57,907 nt of DNA, from assembly GCF_009811315.1 (NCBI RefSeq), contig NZ_BLID01000015.1:1-57907 (forward strand), written 5' to 3'. Below are positions 31,832 through 40,187 of the stretch, piece after piece (the first letter of the stretch is position 1; every line of letters starts with the position of its first letter). The notes under the pieces are model-generated. The model saw only the letters and a program-made list of their open reading frames with translations, searched no databases and was not told the origin of the DNA. Source of the DNA: Vibrio atypicus. GTDB taxonomy: Bacteria > Pseudomonadota > Gammaproteobacteria > Enterobacterales > Vibrionaceae. A program made the translations under genes and the position numbers.

Positions 31832-32416
31832 ATGGACATTCTTTCTGCCGCTACCATGCTATTCCTGATCATGGATCCGCTTGGCAATCTTCCTATTGTG
31901 CTCTCCATCTTAAAGCACTTAGATCCTAAACGTCGCCGTAAGGTTTTGATTCGTGAGTTGCTGTTTGCACTCGCCATTTTAATGCTGTTCCTTTTTGCAG
32001 GTAAAAGCATTCTCAACTTCTTACATGTTCAGCCTGAAACCCTCAGTATTTCTGGCGGTATCATTCTGTTTATTATTGCGATTAAGATGATTTTCCCAAG
32101 TGGCGGTAGTATTGTTGGTCTTGCTGCAGGTGAAGAGCCTTTCTTTGTCCCGATGGCGATTCCAATGATTGCTGGCCCATCCGTGATTGCGGCACTGCTA
32201 TTGTTGTCGAGCCAGCACCCAGATAAGTTGTTTGAGCTTTCGGCTGCGGTTTTGCTTGCTTGGGGCGTCACATTCTTTATCTTGATGTTTTATAGCTTCT
32301 TCCATCGTATTTTGGGCGAGCGTGGCCTCAAAGCAATTGAACGTTTAATGGGTTTATTGCTGATCATGATTTCAACTCAGATGTTCTTAGATGGGCTTAA
32401 GAGCTATTTAGGTTAA
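31832..32416 (+). CDS. yhgN: MarC/YhgN family inner-membrane protein
   Basis: A 194-residue MarC-family protein with six predicted transmembrane segments. MDPLGNLPIVLSIL at the start and the PMAIPMIAGPSVIAALLLL repeat are typical of YhgN. The family is often annotated as NAAT or multiple antibiotic transporters, though transport has not been shown for YhgN. The ribosome site GGAGG may be sequestered by an upstream complementary sequence. Confidence 0.88.
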   Translation: MDILSAATMLFLIMDPLGNLPIVLSILKHLDPKRRRKVLIRELLFALAILMLFLFAGKSILNFLHVQPETLSISGGIILFIIAIKMIFPSGGSIVGLAAGEEPFFVPMAIPMIAGPSVIAALLLLSSQHPDKLFELSAAVLLAWGVTFFILMFYSFFHRILGERGLKAIERLMGLLLIMISTQMFLDGLKSYLG

Positions 32417-32436
32417 GAAGAGAAACAATCGAATAA

Positions 32437-32466
32437 AAAAATGCCGCTAAAGTTAGCGGCATTTTT
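32437..32466. terminator. Bidirectional terminator between yhgN and the DUF1145 gene
   Basis: Fourteen-base perfect arms (32437-32450 and 32453-32466) with a two-base loop, flanked by A and T runs, between convergent genes. Confidence 0.85.
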
Positions 32467-32471
32467 GTAAA

Positions 32472-32738
32472 TTAAGACATGTATTTGCGTCTGATATCAA
32501 GCAAAGAGAAGATTCCAAAAATGAGGATGGACCATTTCTCCCAGTTGCTCATTTTAATTTTGTCTCCAAAGGCGCCGAGGAAAATCAGCATCTGTAAGCC
32601 GTGCATCATGAGTAGGAAGGCAGCCATAATATAAAGAGCGATTGCCGCTTTACCTGGAAATGGCATAAAAATATTGAGGATTAAGATAAACCAAACAAAT
32701 CCAATGGCCGCTTTAGCCAATAACAATAATGCTTTCAT
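32472..32738 (-). CDS. yhhL: DUF1145 membrane protein (YhhL-like)
   Basis: An 88-residue protein with three hydrophobic segments. PFPGKAAIALY and MMHGLQML are characteristic of DUF1145, to which E. coli YhhL belongs. It lies 11 bases after rsmD, as yhhL does in E. coli, and is almost certainly co-transcribed. Function unknown. Confidence 0.87.
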   Translation of the reverse strand: MKALLLLAKAAIGFVWFILILNIFMPFPGKAAIALYIMAAFLLMMHGLQMLIFLGAFGDKIKMSNWEKWSILIFGIFSLLDIRRKYMS

Positions 32739-32749
32739 TGATATTTCCT

Positions 32750-33349
32750 TTAATCTTGTTGACGCTCATATAGACGATAGCTGACTTGGCCCGCCGTTTT
32801 TTCGCGATGAAGATGCCAATGAGCTGGAATCCCTTCAAGGTTGAGCTCTTTTTCCGTCTCGATATAAACCATTGCATCACTTGCCAACCAATTGTTCTCT
32901 TCGAGTAAAGTGATGGTTTCGGCTAATAGTCCTTTGCGAAACGGTGGATCGATGAACACCACGTGGTGGGGTGTGCCAGGCTGTTTTAGGTAGCTTAGCG
33001 CATCTGTATTGATCGCTTTAAGGTTATCTGCTTTTAGCGACGCGATATTTGTTTCCAATTGTTTAAACGCAGCGGGATTCAGCTCGATGAGCGTTACCAA
33101 CTCCGCTTGGCGTGATGCTGCTTCGAACCCTAGTCCACCAGAGCCGGCGAACAGATCTAAGCATTTAGCTCGTGGCACATCTTGCGCGATCCAGTTAAAT
33201 AGAGTTTCTTTCACGCGATCAGTGGTAGGGCGCAATCCTTCCGCGTCATGAACAGGTAGCTTTCTTCCTCTCCATAACCCGCTAATAATACGAACAAAGC
33301 CAGTTGATGGCTTTTTTTGTGATGTGTTTGGCTGGCGACGTCTTACCAT
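32750..33349 (-). CDS. rsmD: 16S rRNA (guanine966-N2)-methyltransferase
   Basis: A 199-residue class I methyltransferase. The N-terminal RIISGLWRGRKLPV, the SAM motif LDLFAGSGGLGFEA and the catalytic VFIDPPFRKG are clear RsmD hallmarks. It methylates G966 of 16S rRNA. It is divergent from ftsY, as in E. coli. Confidence 0.95.
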   Translation of the reverse strand: MVRRRQPNTSQKKPSTGFVRIISGLWRGRKLPVHDAEGLRPTTDRVKETLFNWIAQDVPRAKCLDLFAGSGGLGFEAASRQAELVTLIELNPAAFKQLETNIASLKADNLKAINTDALSYLKQPGTPHHVVFIDPPFRKGLLAETITLLEENNWLASDAMVYIETEKELNLEGIPAHWHLHREKTAGQVSYRLYERQQD

Positions 33350-33561
33350 AGATTTTTTGACCGCTAATAAAGTGATACTATACCCAGTCGCTCAGCAATT
33401 AAGCCCTGAGTACAGCCCAAATTTCGTTGATGACAGAGTGTATACCATAGCTAATGGCCTGGAAACTTTTCACTCTGCTGTCATTTTTCTTTTCTGGATC
33501 GGGATAATCGCTGCAGAAGAGAGTTACAAAGTAAATATAAGAGAATCTAGGATAGCCCCAG

Positions 33562-34764
33562 ATGACGGAAAAAAAGAAGCGCGGATTACTTTCTTGGCTT
33601 GGTTTTGGTGAAGAAGAGCAAGCAAAACAGCCAGTAGAAGAAAAAGAACAACAACAGACAGAAGACGTTGTCGAAGAGCAACCGGTTGAAGAAGTCGCGC
33701 CAGAGGATAAAGCTCAGCTTGCAGAAGCAGAAGCAGAAGCAGAAGCAGAAGCAGAAGCAGAAGCAGTAGAGGAAGTAGAACCTCAAGTTGAAGAGGCGCC
33801 ACAACCAGAAGAACCACGAGTCGCTGAGCAAGAAAAACCAACGGAAAGCTTTTTTGCTCGCTTAAAGCGCAGCTTAGCACGAACTAAAGCAAATATTGGT
33901 GCTGGTTTCTTTGGTCTATTTAAAGGCAAACAGATTGACGACGAGCTATTTGAAGAGCTAGAAGAACAACTACTGATTGCCGATGTTGGTATGAATACTA
34001 CCACTAAGATTATCGACAATCTGACAGAAAAAGCATCACGTCAGGAACTAAAAGATGGCGAAGCGCTATATGGCCTGCTTAAAGAAGAAATGGCAGAGAT
34101 CCTTTCGACTGTAGAGCAACCGCTTGTGGTTGATAAAACTAAAACGCCTTACGTTATTTTAATGGTGGGTGTGAATGGCGTGGGTAAAACCACCACCATT
34201 GGTAAGTTAGCTAAGCAATTCCAAGCTGAAGGTAAATCCGTCATGCTTGCAGCAGGGGATACTTTCCGTGCTGCTGCTGTTGAACAGCTGCAAGTTTGGG
34301 GCGAACGTAACAATGTACCAGTTGTCGCGCAGCATACAGGTGCAGATAGCGCATCCGTTATCTATGACGCGATCGAATCTGCAAAAGCAAAAGGTGTGGA
34401 CGTTGTTATTGCTGATACTGCCGGCCGTCTACAGAATAAATCAAACCTTATGGAAGAGTTACGTAAGATTGTACGCGTAATGAAGAAGGTTGATGACTCG
34501 GCACCGCATGAAGTGATGCTGACTCTGGATGCGGGCACAGGTCAAAATGCGATTAGCCAAGCGAAACTGTTCAGTGATGTCGCGCCATTAACCGGTATTA
34601 CTCTAACTAAGCTAGATGGTACCGCTAAAGGTGGTGTTATCTTTGCTTTAGCTGATCAGTTCCAAATTCCAATCCGTTACATCGGGGTTGGTGAAGGGAT
34701 TGATGATTTACGTCCATTTGAAACTCAAGAGTTTATTGACGCACTGTTTAGCCGCGAAGATTGA
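33562..34764 (+). CDS. ftsY: Signal recognition particle receptor FtsY
   Basis: A 400-residue SRP-receptor GTPase. An acidic, repeat-rich A domain (residues 1-90) leads to the N domain (about 95-180) and G domain. G motifs are GVNGVGKTTTIGKL (P-loop), DTFRAAAVEQL, DTAGRLQ, and TKLDGTAKGG. It delivers SRP-ribosome complexes to SecYEG. It starts the ftsY-ftsE-ftsX run, 26 bases before ftsE. The A domain contains a hexanucleotide repeat coding for seven Ala-Glu pairs. Confidence 0.96.
   Translation: MTEKKKRGLLSWLGFGEEEQAKQPVEEKEQQQTEDVVEEQPVEEVAPEDKAQLAEAEAEAEAEAEAEAVEEVEPQVEEAPQPEEPRVAEQEKPTESFFARLKRSLARTKANIGAGFFGLFKGKQIDDELFEELEEQLLIADVGMNTTTKIIDNLTEKASRQELKDGEALYGLLKEEMAEILSTVEQPLVVDKTKTPYVILMVGVNGVGKTTTIGKLAKQFQAEGKSVMLAAGDTFRAAAVEQLQVWGERNNVPVVAQHTGADSASVIYDAIESAKAKGVDVVIADTAGRLQNKSNLMEELRKIVRVMKKVDDSAPHEVMLTLDAGTGQNAISQAKLFSDVAPLTGITLTKLDGTAKGGVIFALADQFQIPIRYIGVGEGIDDLRPFETQEFIDALFSRED
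33721..33762 (+). repeat. GCAGAA hexanucleotide tandem repeat in ftsY
   Basis: Seven perfect copies of GCAGAA in a row, followed by GCAGTA. They encode alternating Ala-Glu in the acidic A domain. Because the unit is six bases, copy changes would keep the frame and change only linker length. Confidence 0.95.
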
Positions 34765-34790
34765 TCGTAGCTCAGTAAGAGGAATGACGG

Positions 34791-35465
34791 GTGATAAAGT
34801 TTCAGCAAGTAAGTAAGGCGTATCGTGGTGGTCGTCAAGCGCTGCAAAAAGTTGATTTCCATCTTAGACGTGGAGAGATGGCATTTTTAGGGGGCCATTC
34901 TGGCGCAGGTAAAAGTACCTTACTTAAATTGATTTGCGCGATTGAGCGTCCGACTGATGGCAAGATCTGCTTTAATGATCATGACATCACCCGTATTCCG
35001 AATAAAGACATCCCTTTTCTTCGACGCAATATCGGTATTGTCTTCCAAGATCATCGACTACTGATGGATCGCCCTGTTTATGACAATGTCGCTTTACCCA
35101 TGCGTATAGAGTCGATTTCAGAAAATGAAATCAAACGTCGTGTTAATGCAGCATTGGATAAAACAGGTTTATTGGACAAAGCGAAGTGTTTACCTAGCCA
35201 ACTCTCGGGTGGTGAACAACAACGAGTGGGTATTGCTCGTGCCGTTGTTAACCGACCAACCTTACTGCTTGCTGACGAACCAACAGGCAACTTAGACCCA
35301 GAATTGTCCAGTCGAGTATTAAAACTGTTCGAAGAGTTTAATCGTGCAGGCGTAACGATTCTTTTAGCGACGCACGATGTGGGGTTAGTAAATACTCGCC
35401 CTCAATATCGTCACTTGGAACTGAATCAAGGTTTTCTAAGCGAGGTTGAAGACTATGGCCGCTAA
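34791..35465 (+). CDS. ftsE: Cell-division ABC transporter ATPase FtsE
   Basis: A 224-residue ABC ATPase. Walker A is GGHSGAGKST, the signature LSGGEQQR, and Walker B LLLADEPTGNLD. With FtsX it controls periplasmic amidase activation at the division septum. The start is GTG at 34791 after AAGAGGA. Its end overlaps ftsX. Confidence 0.95.
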   Translation: MIKFQQVSKAYRGGRQALQKVDFHLRRGEMAFLGGHSGAGKSTLLKLICAIERPTDGKICFNDHDITRIPNKDIPFLRRNIGIVFQDHRLLMDRPVYDNVALPMRIESISENEIKRRVNAALDKTGLLDKAKCLPSQLSGGEQQRVGIARAVVNRPTLLLADEPTGNLDPELSSRVLKLFEEFNRAGVTILLATHDVGLVNTRPQYRHLELNQGFLSEVEDYGR

Positions 35466-36423
35466 TGTGCGCAACCGCAAAGCCGTAAAAGGACGCAGCG
35501 TTAACCGAGTCAAACGTGACAACTTCCTTACTGTTCATTTTAAGCAAGCAAAAGCATCTCTGATTGAGTTTGCAGAAAGACCTTTAGGCAACCTGCTAAC
35601 ACTAGCGGTGATTTCAATGGCGCTCGCGATGCCATCTGCTCTCTATTTATTAGGTAAAAACCTGTCTGTTGCTTCATCGCATGTTGCGAGCCCAGCTCAT
35701 ATTAGTGGTTACATCGCCGAACGCACGCCAGAAGCCCGAATCATGGTGCTCAAAGACAATCTTGAGAGTATGAGTGAGGTCGAGGCGGTTGAGTATATCT
35801 CTCCGCAGCAAGGCTTGAATGACCTGAGCCAATATTCTGGTTTTGACCAAGCGATTTCACTGTTGGACGGCTATGCGCTGCCAGGTGTGTTAGTGATTAC
35901 ACCTAAAATCGAAGACCAAGCGGCGATCAAAGCCTTGGCTGAGCAAATCGGCCGTGAAGAAGTGATTACAGATGTTCGTATGGACGAAGATTGGCTGACT
36001 CGCTTAGATGCAATTAAGAACTTAGTCGGTGGGATAGTGATTAGCCTGTCGGTCTTAATGCTTGGTTCCGTGTTTCTAATCGTTGGTAACACGCTACGCT
36101 TTAATGTCCTAGCGAATAAAGATGAGATTCAAACCATGAAGCTTATCGGGGCAACAAACGGCTTTATTTTGCGCCCTTATCTCTATTCGGGGATGTGGTT
36201 TGGCCTACTCGGAGCTTTGATGGCGTGGGTTGTTACGGCAGTCATCACAATTCTACTCAACAACAGTGTTGAACAACTGGCGCTGCTATATGATAGTCGC
36301 TTCAGACTGATCGGTTTGAGCTGGGATGAAAGCTTATTGCTATTGATGCTAGGCACTTTCCTTGGATGCTTAGCCGCAAAAGTTTCTGCACAAAGACATT
36401 TAAAAGAAATTGAACCAGTTTAG
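35455..36423 (+). CDS. ftsX: Cell-division ABC transporter permease FtsX
   Basis: A 322-residue permease with a cytoplasmic basic N-terminus, a transmembrane segment (about residues 43-62), a periplasmic loop and three C-terminal segments in the MacB/FtsX-type arrangement. The ATG at 35455 overlaps ftsE by 11 bases and follows GAGG at 35442; a TTG at 35446 would add three residues. It forms the FtsEX complex that recruits a murein-hydrolase activator. Confidence 0.93.
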   Translation: MAANVRNRKAVKGRSVNRVKRDNFLTVHFKQAKASLIEFAERPLGNLLTLAVISMALAMPSALYLLGKNLSVASSHVASPAHISGYIAERTPEARIMVLKDNLESMSEVEAVEYISPQQGLNDLSQYSGFDQAISLLDGYALPGVLVITPKIEDQAAIKALAEQIGREEVITDVRMDEDWLTRLDAIKNLVGGIVISLSVLMLGSVFLIVGNTLRFNVLANKDEIQTMKLIGATNGFILRPYLYSGMWFGLLGALMAWVVTAVITILLNNSVEQLALLYDSRFRLIGLSWDESLLLLMLGTFLGCLAAKVSAQRHLKEIEPV

Positions 36424-36444
36424 TTTCCCCTTGTCATACTCATG

Positions 36445-36469
36445 AAAGTACACGGTAGCGTGTACTTTT
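36445..36469 (+). terminator. Terminator after ftsX
   Basis: Ten-base perfect arms (AAAGTACACG at 36445-36454, CGTGTACTTT at 36459-36468) with a GTAG loop and a short T tail. Confidence 0.7.
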
Positions 36470-36512
36470 ACTTGTTTATACATTTTGTTTATGCATAATT
36501 ACTTTCCCTTGC

Positions 36513-36541
36513 TTGAAACCTGTTCATTTTAGGTTCAAGAT
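36513..36541 (+). promoter_or_regulatory. Candidate rpoH promoter
   Basis: TTGAAA (36513-36518), 17-base spacer, CAAGAT (36536-36541), 46 bases before the rpoH ATG. The same stretch is part of a near-palindrome (CTTGAAACCT, nine bases, AGGTTCAAG). Other rpoH promoters may exist. Confidence 0.4.
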
Positions 36542-36587
36542 TGTTGGGTTAAAAATAACTCCAGATCAGAGATTGATGAGGATTTGA

Positions 36588-37445
36588 ATGGCAAACCAAG
36601 CGTACCCAATGGCTGTAGTTACACAAGATAGCTTAGACAGTTATATCCGCAAAGTGAACAGCTACCCAATGCTGACCGCTGACGAGGAACGTGAACTCGC
36701 TGAAAGACTGCATTACGACGGTGATATCGATGCGGCAAAAGGTCTTATCCTTTCGCATCTGCGCTTTGTTGTGCATGTGGCTCGTGGTTATTCTGGTTAT
36801 GGTCTGCCAATGGCGGATCTGGTTCAAGAAGGTAATATCGGCTTGATGAAAGCGGCAAAACGCTTTAATCCAGAAGTGGGTGTTCGTCTTGTGTCCTTTG
36901 CTGTTCACTGGATCAAAGCAGAGATCCATGAATACGTTTTACGTAATTGGCGTATCGTAAAAATTGCGACAACCAAAGCCCAGCGTAAATTGTTCTTCAA
37001 TCTACGTAAGTCTAAAAAGCGTTTAGGTTGGTTTAACAACGGCGAAGTTGAAACAGTAGCGAGAGAACTAGGTGTTGAGCCTTCAGAAGTTCGCGAGATG
37101 GAATCTCGTCTTGCGGCTCAAGATTCTACCTTTGAAATGCCAACTGACGATGACGATGCAGGAACTTCATACACTGCCCCAGTGCTTTATTTAGAAGATA
37201 AAGCGTCTGATGTGGCTGATAATGTTGAAGCTTCAAACTGGGAAGCGCATACCAATAATCGCTTAAGTTTAGCTCTGTCGAGTTTAGATGAGCGCAGCCA
37301 GCACATTGTTCGTTCTCGTTGGCTAGACGACAATAAGTCAACGTTGCAAGAACTGGCAGAGACCTACAGCGTGTCAGCTGAGCGTATTCGACAGCTTGAA
37401 AAAAATGCGATGAAAAAATTGAAGGTAGCAGTAGGCGACTTCTAA
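36588..37445 (+). CDS. rpoH: Heat-shock sigma factor sigma-32
   Basis: A 285-residue sigma-70-family factor that directs transcription of chaperone and protease genes. The RpoH box QRKLFFNLRKSKK (around residue 131), region 2 (DLVQEGNIGLMKAAKRF) and the region 4 helix-turn-helix (QELAETYSVSAERIRQLE) are clear. It is separated from ftsEX by a terminator, as in other gammaproteobacteria. In E. coli its mRNA is translated only when an internal structure melts; I cannot judge that here without folding. Confidence 0.97.
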   Translation: MANQAYPMAVVTQDSLDSYIRKVNSYPMLTADEERELAERLHYDGDIDAAKGLILSHLRFVVHVARGYSGYGLPMADLVQEGNIGLMKAAKRFNPEVGVRLVSFAVHWIKAEIHEYVLRNWRIVKIATTKAQRKLFFNLRKSKKRLGWFNNGEVETVARELGVEPSEVREMESRLAAQDSTFEMPTDDDDAGTSYTAPVLYLEDKASDVADNVEASNWEAHTNNRLSLALSSLDERSQHIVRSRWLDDNKSTLQELAETYSVSAERIRQLEKNAMKKLKVAVGDF

Positions 37446-37472
37446 ACCTTCGGATCCTAAAGCAGAATATCG

Positions 37473-37504
37473 AAAGCCGAGATCAAATGATCTCGGCTTT
37501 TTTG
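37473..37504 (+). terminator. Terminator of rpoH
   Basis: Thirteen-base perfect arms (37473-37485 and 37488-37500) around AA with a T7 tract, 28 bases after the stop codon. Confidence 0.9.
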
Positions 37505-37861
37505 TTTCCGATCGAAAATTTACCGATAACGTTCTTTTTTGGGATCGTACTGTGAGTATCTACCTGTGGGTAACTCTGTGGTAAATTTCTTGGCTAGGTG
37601 TCAGAAAGCAGGGTGAATAAAGGCATTCAAGCGCTTTCTCCTATGGGGATACTTTTACTTTTACACACAAAAAAGTAAGGATCATCACTACATATAGTAG
37701 ATCCAAATTATCAAAAACACTTTATCAACGTAATCCACAATATTATCCACAGATGGTGAATAAACGATCACTGGTGGATAACCTTATTAACCTCGTGTAC
37801 TTGTTGAGCACTGGATAGGTTACAATGCCAGCAAATAAAAAAAGCAGTAGAGAGAAAGTTA
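37505..37861. other. rpoH-glpE intergenic region with DnaA-box-like cluster
   Basis: A 357-base gap without a gene. It contains one perfect and several near-perfect DnaA boxes between 37565 and 37781. The last 80 bases must carry the glpE promoter; TACAAT at 37821-37826 is a possible -10, but its -35 is badly spaced. Confidence 0.6.
37722..37781. promoter_or_regulatory. DnaA-box cluster
   Basis: Five nine-base sites in 60 bases, compared with TTATCCACA: TTATCAACG (37722, two mismatches), TAATCCACA (37731, one), TTATCCACA (37743, perfect), and on the minus strand TTATTCACC (37755-37763, two) and TTATCCACC (37773-37781, one). Another minus-strand site, TTACCCACA (37565-37573, one mismatch), lies upstream. 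Binding is predicted, not shown. Confidence 0.6.
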
Positions 37862-38188
37862 ATGGACCAGTTTCAGCATATTGATGTGACGAGCGCTCAA
37901 GCTCTATTAGAGCAAGGTGAAGCAAGGCTTGTGGATATTCGTGACCCGCAGTCTTTTGCTGTTGCCCATTCACAATCGGCTTATCATTTAACCAATGACA
38001 GCATGGTGCAGTTCATGAATGAGGTGGAGTTTGAACAACCTATCTTAGTGATGTGCTACCACGGTATCAGCAGTCAAGGTGCCGCCCAATATTTGGTTAA
38101 CCAAGGCTTCGAGCAGGTGTATAGTGTGGATGGTGGCTTCGAAGCTTGGCAACGAGCAGAGCTACCGATTGACACTGGTACTCTATAG
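37862..38188 (+). CDS. glpE: Thiosulfate sulfurtransferase GlpE (rhodanese)
   Basis: A 108-residue single-domain rhodanese. The active Cys is in MCYHGISSQGA (about residue 65). E. coli GlpE transfers sulfur from thiosulfate to cyanide or thioredoxin. It is followed after nine bases by glpG, a conserved pair. Confidence 0.95.
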   Translation: MDQFQHIDVTSAQALLEQGEARLVDIRDPQSFAVAHSQSAYHLTNDSMVQFMNEVEFEQPILVMCYHGISSQGAAQYLVNQGFEQVYSVDGGFEAWQRAELPIDTGTL

Positions 38189-38197
38189 GAAAAGCGA

Positions 38198-39031
38198 ATG
38201 GTAAGACTGATCACCCTAACCAACCCTAGAATGGCGCAAGCTTTTATCGACTATATGGCATCACGTAATATCGATATTCAGATGATGCCGGAGGGAAGTG
38301 GTCAGTTTGCCTTATGGTTAAGCCAAGACGAACACCAAGTAGAAGCGGAAGCTGAGCTTCAACATTTCCTCAGCGATCCATCAGCGACCAAATATCAAGC
38401 CGCGTCATGGACGATGGCGGAGAGTCGAACTAATCACTTTAGCTATCATTCACCAAGCATGCTTTCGATGATCAAAGCTAAAGCTGGCCCTTTCACTCTT
38501 GTGATCATGCTGACGTGTATCGTCATTTTCACAATGCAGCAGCTCGGAGCCGGAAACGCCGTATTTTCTGGGCTGCACTTTCCAGCCTTTGCAGGTCAAG
38601 AGTGGCAGTTATGGCGTTGGGTGAGTCACGCGGTTTTACATTTTTCTATTATGCACATTGCTTTCAACTTATTGTGGTGGTGGCAACTTGGTGGTGATAT
38701 TGAGCAGCGTTTGGGCTCTGGTAAGTTACTGCAATTGTTTGTGGTTTCTGCAGCGCTGTCTGGCGCAGGCCAATACTGGGTTGAGGGCGCAAACTTTGGT
38801 GGCTTGTCGGGTGTGGTGTATGCGTTAGTGGGCTATCTGTGGATGCTTGGTTACAAAGCGCCGCAGTTGGGGTTAAGCATGCCTAAGCCTGTGATTGGTT
38901 TTATGCTGGTGTGGCTAGTATTGGGGTTTGTTCAGCCGTTTATGGCGATAGCGAATACCGCTCATTTAGCTGGTCTCGTTTCTGGGGTGGTTATCGGCTT
39001 GATCGATGCCAGCAGACTGCAGAAGAATTAA
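38198..39031 (+). CDS. glpG: Rhomboid intramembrane serine protease GlpG
   Basis: A 277-residue rhomboid protease. A cytoplasmic N-terminal domain (residues 1-75) precedes six transmembrane segments. The catalytic Ser is in GGLSGVVYAL, the catalytic His in NTAHLAGLVSG, and the HIAFNLLWWWQLG segment is the conserved loop and second helix. Co-transcribed with glpE. Confidence 0.95.
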   Translation: MVRLITLTNPRMAQAFIDYMASRNIDIQMMPEGSGQFALWLSQDEHQVEAEAELQHFLSDPSATKYQAASWTMAESRTNHFSYHSPSMLSMIKAKAGPFTLVIMLTCIVIFTMQQLGAGNAVFSGLHFPAFAGQEWQLWRWVSHAVLHFSIMHIAFNLLWWWQLGGDIEQRLGSGKLLQLFVVSAALSGAGQYWVEGANFGGLSGVVYALVGYLWMLGYKAPQLGLSMPKPVIGFMLVWLVLGFVQPFMAIANTAHLAGLVSGVVIGLIDASRLQKN

Positions 39032-39057
39032 AAAAAAGCGGCGATGGCCGCTTTTTT
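39031..39057. terminator. Bidirectional terminator after glpG
   Basis: AGCGGC/GCCGCT stem (39037-39042, 39047-39052) flanked by an A7 run and a T6 run, between convergent glpG and the FliL-like gene. Confidence 0.8.
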
Positions 39058-39065
39058 ATTACCGG

Positions 39066-39473
39066 TTACTGATAGAGGTACTTGGTAAACAGCAGGTCGG
39101 CAATAATCGTTTTGCCCGTTTCAGGAAGCAAAATCGAGTTAAGTTGCTCAACAAGCGTTTTTCTTAAATCTTCTCTACCTGACAGTGAAGTAATAGTATC
39201 TTCCGATTGCTGGCCTAGCAGCTCAATCACAGCATCTCGAATCAAAGGTTGGTGAAGTTCAATCGTCGCTAAGTCTGCTTGGTTAGCGACCATGATGTCG
39301 ATTCTAACTTGGATATAGCTAAGCTTATTTCCTTTCGTATAGAAATTGGTGGTGAGATCAGGCTCAAGTGTAAAGTAAGCCAATTGCGGTGCGCCTTCTT
39401 CTTCTGCAAGAGCGGGTAAGCTGACAAGCAAAGTCCAAACGACAAATATTTGGGCTAGGTAACGTTTAATCAT
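39066..39473 (-). CDS. FliL-like periplasmic/membrane protein
   Basis: A 135-residue protein with a signal-like hydrophobic N-terminus (residues 5-22, cut after PALA-EE likely) and a FliL domain. YIQVRIDIMV and GREDLRKTLVEQLNSIL are the family motifs. FliL supports stator function at the flagellar motor. Unlike flagellar fliL this copy has a cleavable-looking signal instead of a membrane anchor and stands alone beside ubiC, so its role may differ. Confidence 0.82.
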   Translation of the reverse strand: MIKRYLAQIFVVWTLLVSLPALAEEEGAPQLAYFTLEPDLTTNFYTKGNKLSYIQVRIDIMVANQADLATIELHQPLIRDAVIELLGQQSEDTITSLSGREDLRKTLVEQLNSILLPETGKTIIADLLFTKYLYQ

Positions 39474-39626
39474 ATTTATAACTTTTCTTTCTTCTAATCA
39501 CGATACTCGAATCGCCTGAGTCTTGTTACAATAGAGCATCTATTTGTAATAAAAATGCGTTAAGTACTCGATGCGGTGGTTAACACTTCAGATCGAAGCT
39601 TTATTGTACGACGATAAGGCTACTTA

Positions 39627-40187
39627 TTGAATACTAGTATGAATCAATTGATTGCGCTTTATTTATCTGCACTGCGCCAAGTGAGCTGGCAAGATCCAGC
39701 AAACTTTAGTTTTCCAAATCAAAACTCTGAAAAATGGGTCATGGAACAAGGCTCACTGTCTCGATTACTCGGCTCTTATTGCCAAGGTCTTACTGTAGAC
39801 CTACTACATAATAAAATGGTTAAAGCAGGGAACTTGAATCAACAAGAAATTGAACTGTTGGCGCAAGAACCTTGCCTGTTACGTAAAGTCGTCTTAAAAG
39901 GCGATGGTGAAGCTTGGGTATTGGGCCGTACGTTGATTCCACTTTCTTCTATGGAAGATCAGCAGTATGACTTATCTCAACAGGGCGACATTCCTCTTGG
40001 ACTGACGGTGTTTAGTGCTGAAAACGTTAAGCGAGATGCTCTGCAAGTGGGTTGGGCTGATACACCTGAAGGGAAGATGTTAGCGCGCCGCTCAAGATTA
40101 TGGATGAACCACAAACCGATGTTGGTGGCAGAACTCTTTTTGCCAACTGCGCCAATGTATACTAAGGAGAGCGGGAATGACTGCTGA
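39627..40187 (+). CDS. ubiC: Chorismate pyruvate-lyase
   Basis: A 186-residue enzyme making 4-hydroxybenzoate and pyruvate from chorismate, the first step of ubiquinone synthesis. REVLL-type segment LLRKVVLKGDGEAWVLGRTLIP and LFLPTAPMY near the end are family hallmarks. The TTG at 39627 has AAGG seven bases upstream; an ATG at 39639 has no ribosome site at proper distance, so TTG is preferred, though the ATG fits the usual length. It overlaps ubiA by 11 bases. Confidence 0.93.
   Translation: MNTSMNQLIALYLSALRQVSWQDPANFSFPNQNSEKWVMEQGSLSRLLGSYCQGLTVDLLHNKMVKAGNLNQQEIELLAQEPCLLRKVVLKGDGEAWVLGRTLIPLSSMEDQQYDLSQQGDIPLGLTVFSAENVKRDALQVGWADTPEGKMLARRSRLWMNHKPMLVAELFLPTAPMYTKESGNDC

Noticed and set aside
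33586..33880. Long minus-strand frames rich in Leu, Phe and Cys opposite the start of ftsY
   Set aside because: They are the antisense reading of the GCAGAA repeat and acidic A domain; no start context.
37565..37781. A full replication origin (oriC) at the DnaA-box cluster
   Set aside because: No AT-rich 13-mer unwinding region, no dnaA, mnmG or parAB neighbours, and few GATC sites; a regulatory DnaA locus fits better.
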